Assembly: GCF_016086655.4 (NCBI RefSeq)
Contig: NC_052135.2
Location: 12,986,363 to 13,050,362 of the forward strand
Reading direction: 5' to 3'
From: Lepeophtheirus salmonis
Lineage: Eukaryota > Arthropoda > Copepoda > Siphonostomatoida > Caligidae
DNA length: 64,000 nucleotides
Shown here one piece after another: positions 61,826-64,000 of this stretch. Within the stretch, counting starts at the first letter, position 1, and each line of letters starts with the position of its first letter. Below the pieces are notes generated by a model. It saw only the letters and a program-made list of their open reading frames with translations. It was not told where the DNA came from and searched no databases. Position numbers and translations under genes: made by a program.

Positions 61826-62396
61826 ATTATTACTTAATAAATATGTAACTAGAATGTTTCTGATTAGGGGTTTGAGAAGGAAGTAGATAGGCACAATGCA
61901 GGCACGAGGCAGAGAGAGGAGGGAAGCAGGAGTGGAATAATGAATTACAAACAAATGATACGATTATTAATATCCTAATAACAATAAAATGGGGTGTGAA
62001 GAAAAGAATAATAATAAATATTAATGTTCATGGTTTATAATGTATGTATGTACAAGGGAAACGTGTGTTGCAGGTCACATGATATTATGAACATACATAC
62101 ATCATAAAAACAATATTATTTAAATTTAAAATGAATAATAATGAAAAAAACAACAATAAGGAACCCTGACTAATATTTATGGATATTATTATTAATGTGT
62201 GTAATGAACAATAAAAATGAATTTGTTGGGAGGTGTTTCTAGTCTCATCATACAACAATGGGCAGATGAGCAATATACCCATAAGTCAAATAGGGGCAAC
62301 ATATATACATTGTGGCATATCAGATAAAAGGAAGGGGGGGAGCTTTATCATCAGTGTCATCATCATGCAATAGATGATGACACTGATAGTACCAAT
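61826..62396. other. Non-coding DNA with a short palindrome
   Basis: No gene is seen. ATCATCAGTGTCATCATC and GATGATGACACTGATAG at about 62348-62389 form an imperfect inverted repeat with a short loop (ATGCAATA) that could fold as a hairpin. Confidence 0.45.
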
Positions 62397-63014
62397 TAGT
62401 GATGGGACGATTAATCGGAATCGGTAAAATAATGTATAATTTCCAATTTTTATATATTACTTGTATTAAACTATTTATTACTTTTCTAAGGTATGAGAAA
62501 AAAATAGGTTCCTCCCAACCCAAATTAAAGAATTTTTGCTTTTTCCTTTAAAATTTTATTTAGTTTTTCAATTTTTTTAACATTAAAAGAATTATTTTTC
62601 TCTGAATACCAATGTATTTAAACTTTTTATCAAAAAGTTTTATATTAAAAATTTAATAATTGAAATTTTTTCCCAAAAAAATTATTTTTAAAATTTTTTT
62701 CCAAACAATTTCATTTTTTGTGAATAGCTGTGGGTTTTTGAAATTTTTATCGAAAATAAAACAAAAAAATTTAATAGTTGTGGATTTTTGAAAAGTTTAT
62801 CAAATTGCATAATTAATTTTTTTCCAAAATTTAATATTTAAATTTGAATTTTGCAAAATTTTTCCAAAAAATTCCCCCAATATAATATAAATATCAACGC
62901 TCCTGATAACAAAATGGTATTTTTAACCATTATTTAAAATATTATTAATCTAAATCGGCATCAGGAATTTCTTCTACAATCGCATCGGGATTTTTTTTAA
63001 TCGTTCCATCACTA
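62397..63014 (-). mobile_element. Composite TAGTGATGGGACGATT element, reverse orientation
   Basis: The outer ends TAGTGATGGGACGATTAATC and TTAATCGTTCCATCACTA are an inverted pair. The interior is in reverse order compared with 48060-48878: ACTATTTATTACTTTTCTAA, then CAAATTAAAGAATTTTTGCT, the AT-rich core with AGCTGTGGGTTTTTGA, then CGCTCCTGATAAC (inner end) and ATTATTTAAAATATTATTAA. This confirms the same junctions as in the forward copies. Confidence 0.7.
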
Positions 63015-63367
63015 GTACTAGTCTACCAATGACGATTGGTAGACCGGGGGTGGGGGGATTATCTCATCTTTTTTTTTTCTTTTTTTTTAAATGTTGGTGG
63101 TTAGCAGGTGGAATTTGTCAGTTTTAAGGTCATTAATGTTGCTTCTTCTCTTGTTATTCTATATATGTATATGTACTGTCATCCCCTCCGCCCGAAATAG
63201 GACAGGCTAGCCTTAGAGACATGTCAATAATAACATACTATAATAATATATTAGATATAATACATTGATATGTTGATTTTGTTGTTCTTTTGGGTAGCTA
63301 ATCGATATTTGAATTGAATTTATTATCTTTGCTAGAAGGGAATATTATACAATATATGTATGTCTAA
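63015..63367. other. Non-coding DNA upstream of a candidate promoter
   Basis: Contains GGGGGTGGGGGG at 63046-63058 and T-rich runs. No gene is seen. Confidence 0.4.
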
Positions 63368-63376
63368 TATAAAAGG
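63368..63376 (+). promoter_or_regulatory. Candidate TATA box
   Basis: TATAAAAGG is followed after about 25 bp by CTCAAACAATG, so the first ATG (63400) lies about 30 bp downstream. Such spacing would place a start site very near the ATG, which is unusual but possible. Support comes only from the motif. Confidence 0.3.
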
Positions 63377-63399
63377 CTCGGATCCTCCTTCCTCAAACA

Positions 63400-63717
63400 A
63401 TGAATGAAAGGTTTGATCTAATCCGACTTATTGGATTGACTCACTCACTCACTCTATCCAATAATGACAAAAACAAAATTATATACAAGGAAATTAAATT
63501 AAGTACATGGATGGAAACAGAGGGACTCAAAGTGACATCAAAAAGTAGTCTTGCACGTGCCAGGGAGTTTCAAAGGCACAAAAGGACCAATGCCTTCCTT
63601 TTGAAGTCTACAAATGAAGGATTTATTCGTAGATATGTTCATACATTGACTCAAAAAGTAGTTATCATCACGTTATTAATTATTATTATGGCAACTAAAA
63701 CCTCCAATAACTGTTAA
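63400..63717 (+). CDS. Hypothetical small frame, unrecognised
   Basis: An open frame of 105 codons follows a TATAAAAGG motif. The translation (MNERFDLIRLIGLTHSLTLS at the start, a basic middle, and the hydrophobic VVIITLLIIIMA near the end) matches nothing I recognise. There is no splice evidence, and frames of this length are not rare in this window, so it is more likely non-coding. Confidence 0.2.
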   Translation: MNERFDLIRLIGLTHSLTLSNNDKNKIIYKEIKLSTWMETEGLKVTSKSSLARAREFQRHKRTNAFLLKSTNEGFIRRYVHTLTQKVVIITLLIIIMATKTSNNC

Positions 63718-64000
63718 CACGCAAATTCAAAATGTCCGGGACAATATTACAATAAGTATTATCAGTCATGTAGAATGATGAAAACCCAGTTTAGGCTAGG
63801 CAATAAATAAAAAGTAACCGAAAATCAACATCGTAACCTTGATAATTTGAAGAATGTTTTGGAGGAGATAAATAGTAGTCATTCTCATGACGTTGCATTA
63901 TATCACTAGAATCAGCTGTCACAAGGGAGGAAGGAGAAAAGGATATTAACAAGAACATTTGCTAGAATTACTCCGATGACGATCACCAATTCTACTCTGA
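63718..64000. other. Window end, no feature seen
   Basis: AT-rich sequence without a recognisable gene, repeat end or RNA structure. Confidence 0.4.

Overview
The window looks like nuclear DNA of an arthropod, possibly a parasitic copepod such as a salmon louse. This is an inference from the strong AT bias, the short GT-AG introns (often 50-150 bp), arthropod-like orthologues and many short inverted-repeat transposons; no sequence here proves the species.

The first 30 kb is gene-rich. In order it holds a Gab-family docking protein (+, 3560-5040), COP9 signalosome subunit 3 (+, 7707-9215), SRP54 (-, 10858-9267), a decayed hAT transposase (-, near 12.3-12.7 kb), the ER chaperone MESD/Boca (+, 13024-13590), a kinesin-8 of KIF18 type (-, 17169-13900), a GRAF-type BAR-PH-RhoGAP-SH3 protein (+, 17902-21618) and two tandem genes for a secreted or luminal DUF268 protein (+, 22145-23386 and about 24297-29637). 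COPS3 and SRP54 converge with 51 bp between stop codons. The kinesin and GRAF genes diverge from a shared 730-bp interval.

From about 25 kb onward the DNA is dominated by non-autonomous inverted-repeat elements and their nested derivatives. Only one further clear gene follows, the homeobox gene Pitx (-, 39426-37440), with a K50 homeodomain and an OAR motif. A possible multipass membrane protein lies at 45320-45985. The rest to 64 kb is AT-rich non-coding DNA with at least six repeat families and two mariner relics.

Most notable observations: (1) a composite transposon in which one inverted-repeat element sits inside another at the same junction in four copies, suggesting it spread as a unit; (2) the DUF268 pair, whose last exon is about 99% identical while the first exons are strongly diverged; (3) single-base frame breaks inside otherwise well conserved SRP54 and kinesin-8 exons; (4) two adjacent palindromes, one of which is the fused ends of a transposon family. 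The genes are unrelated housekeeping and signalling genes; apart from the DUF268 pair I see no functional cluster.
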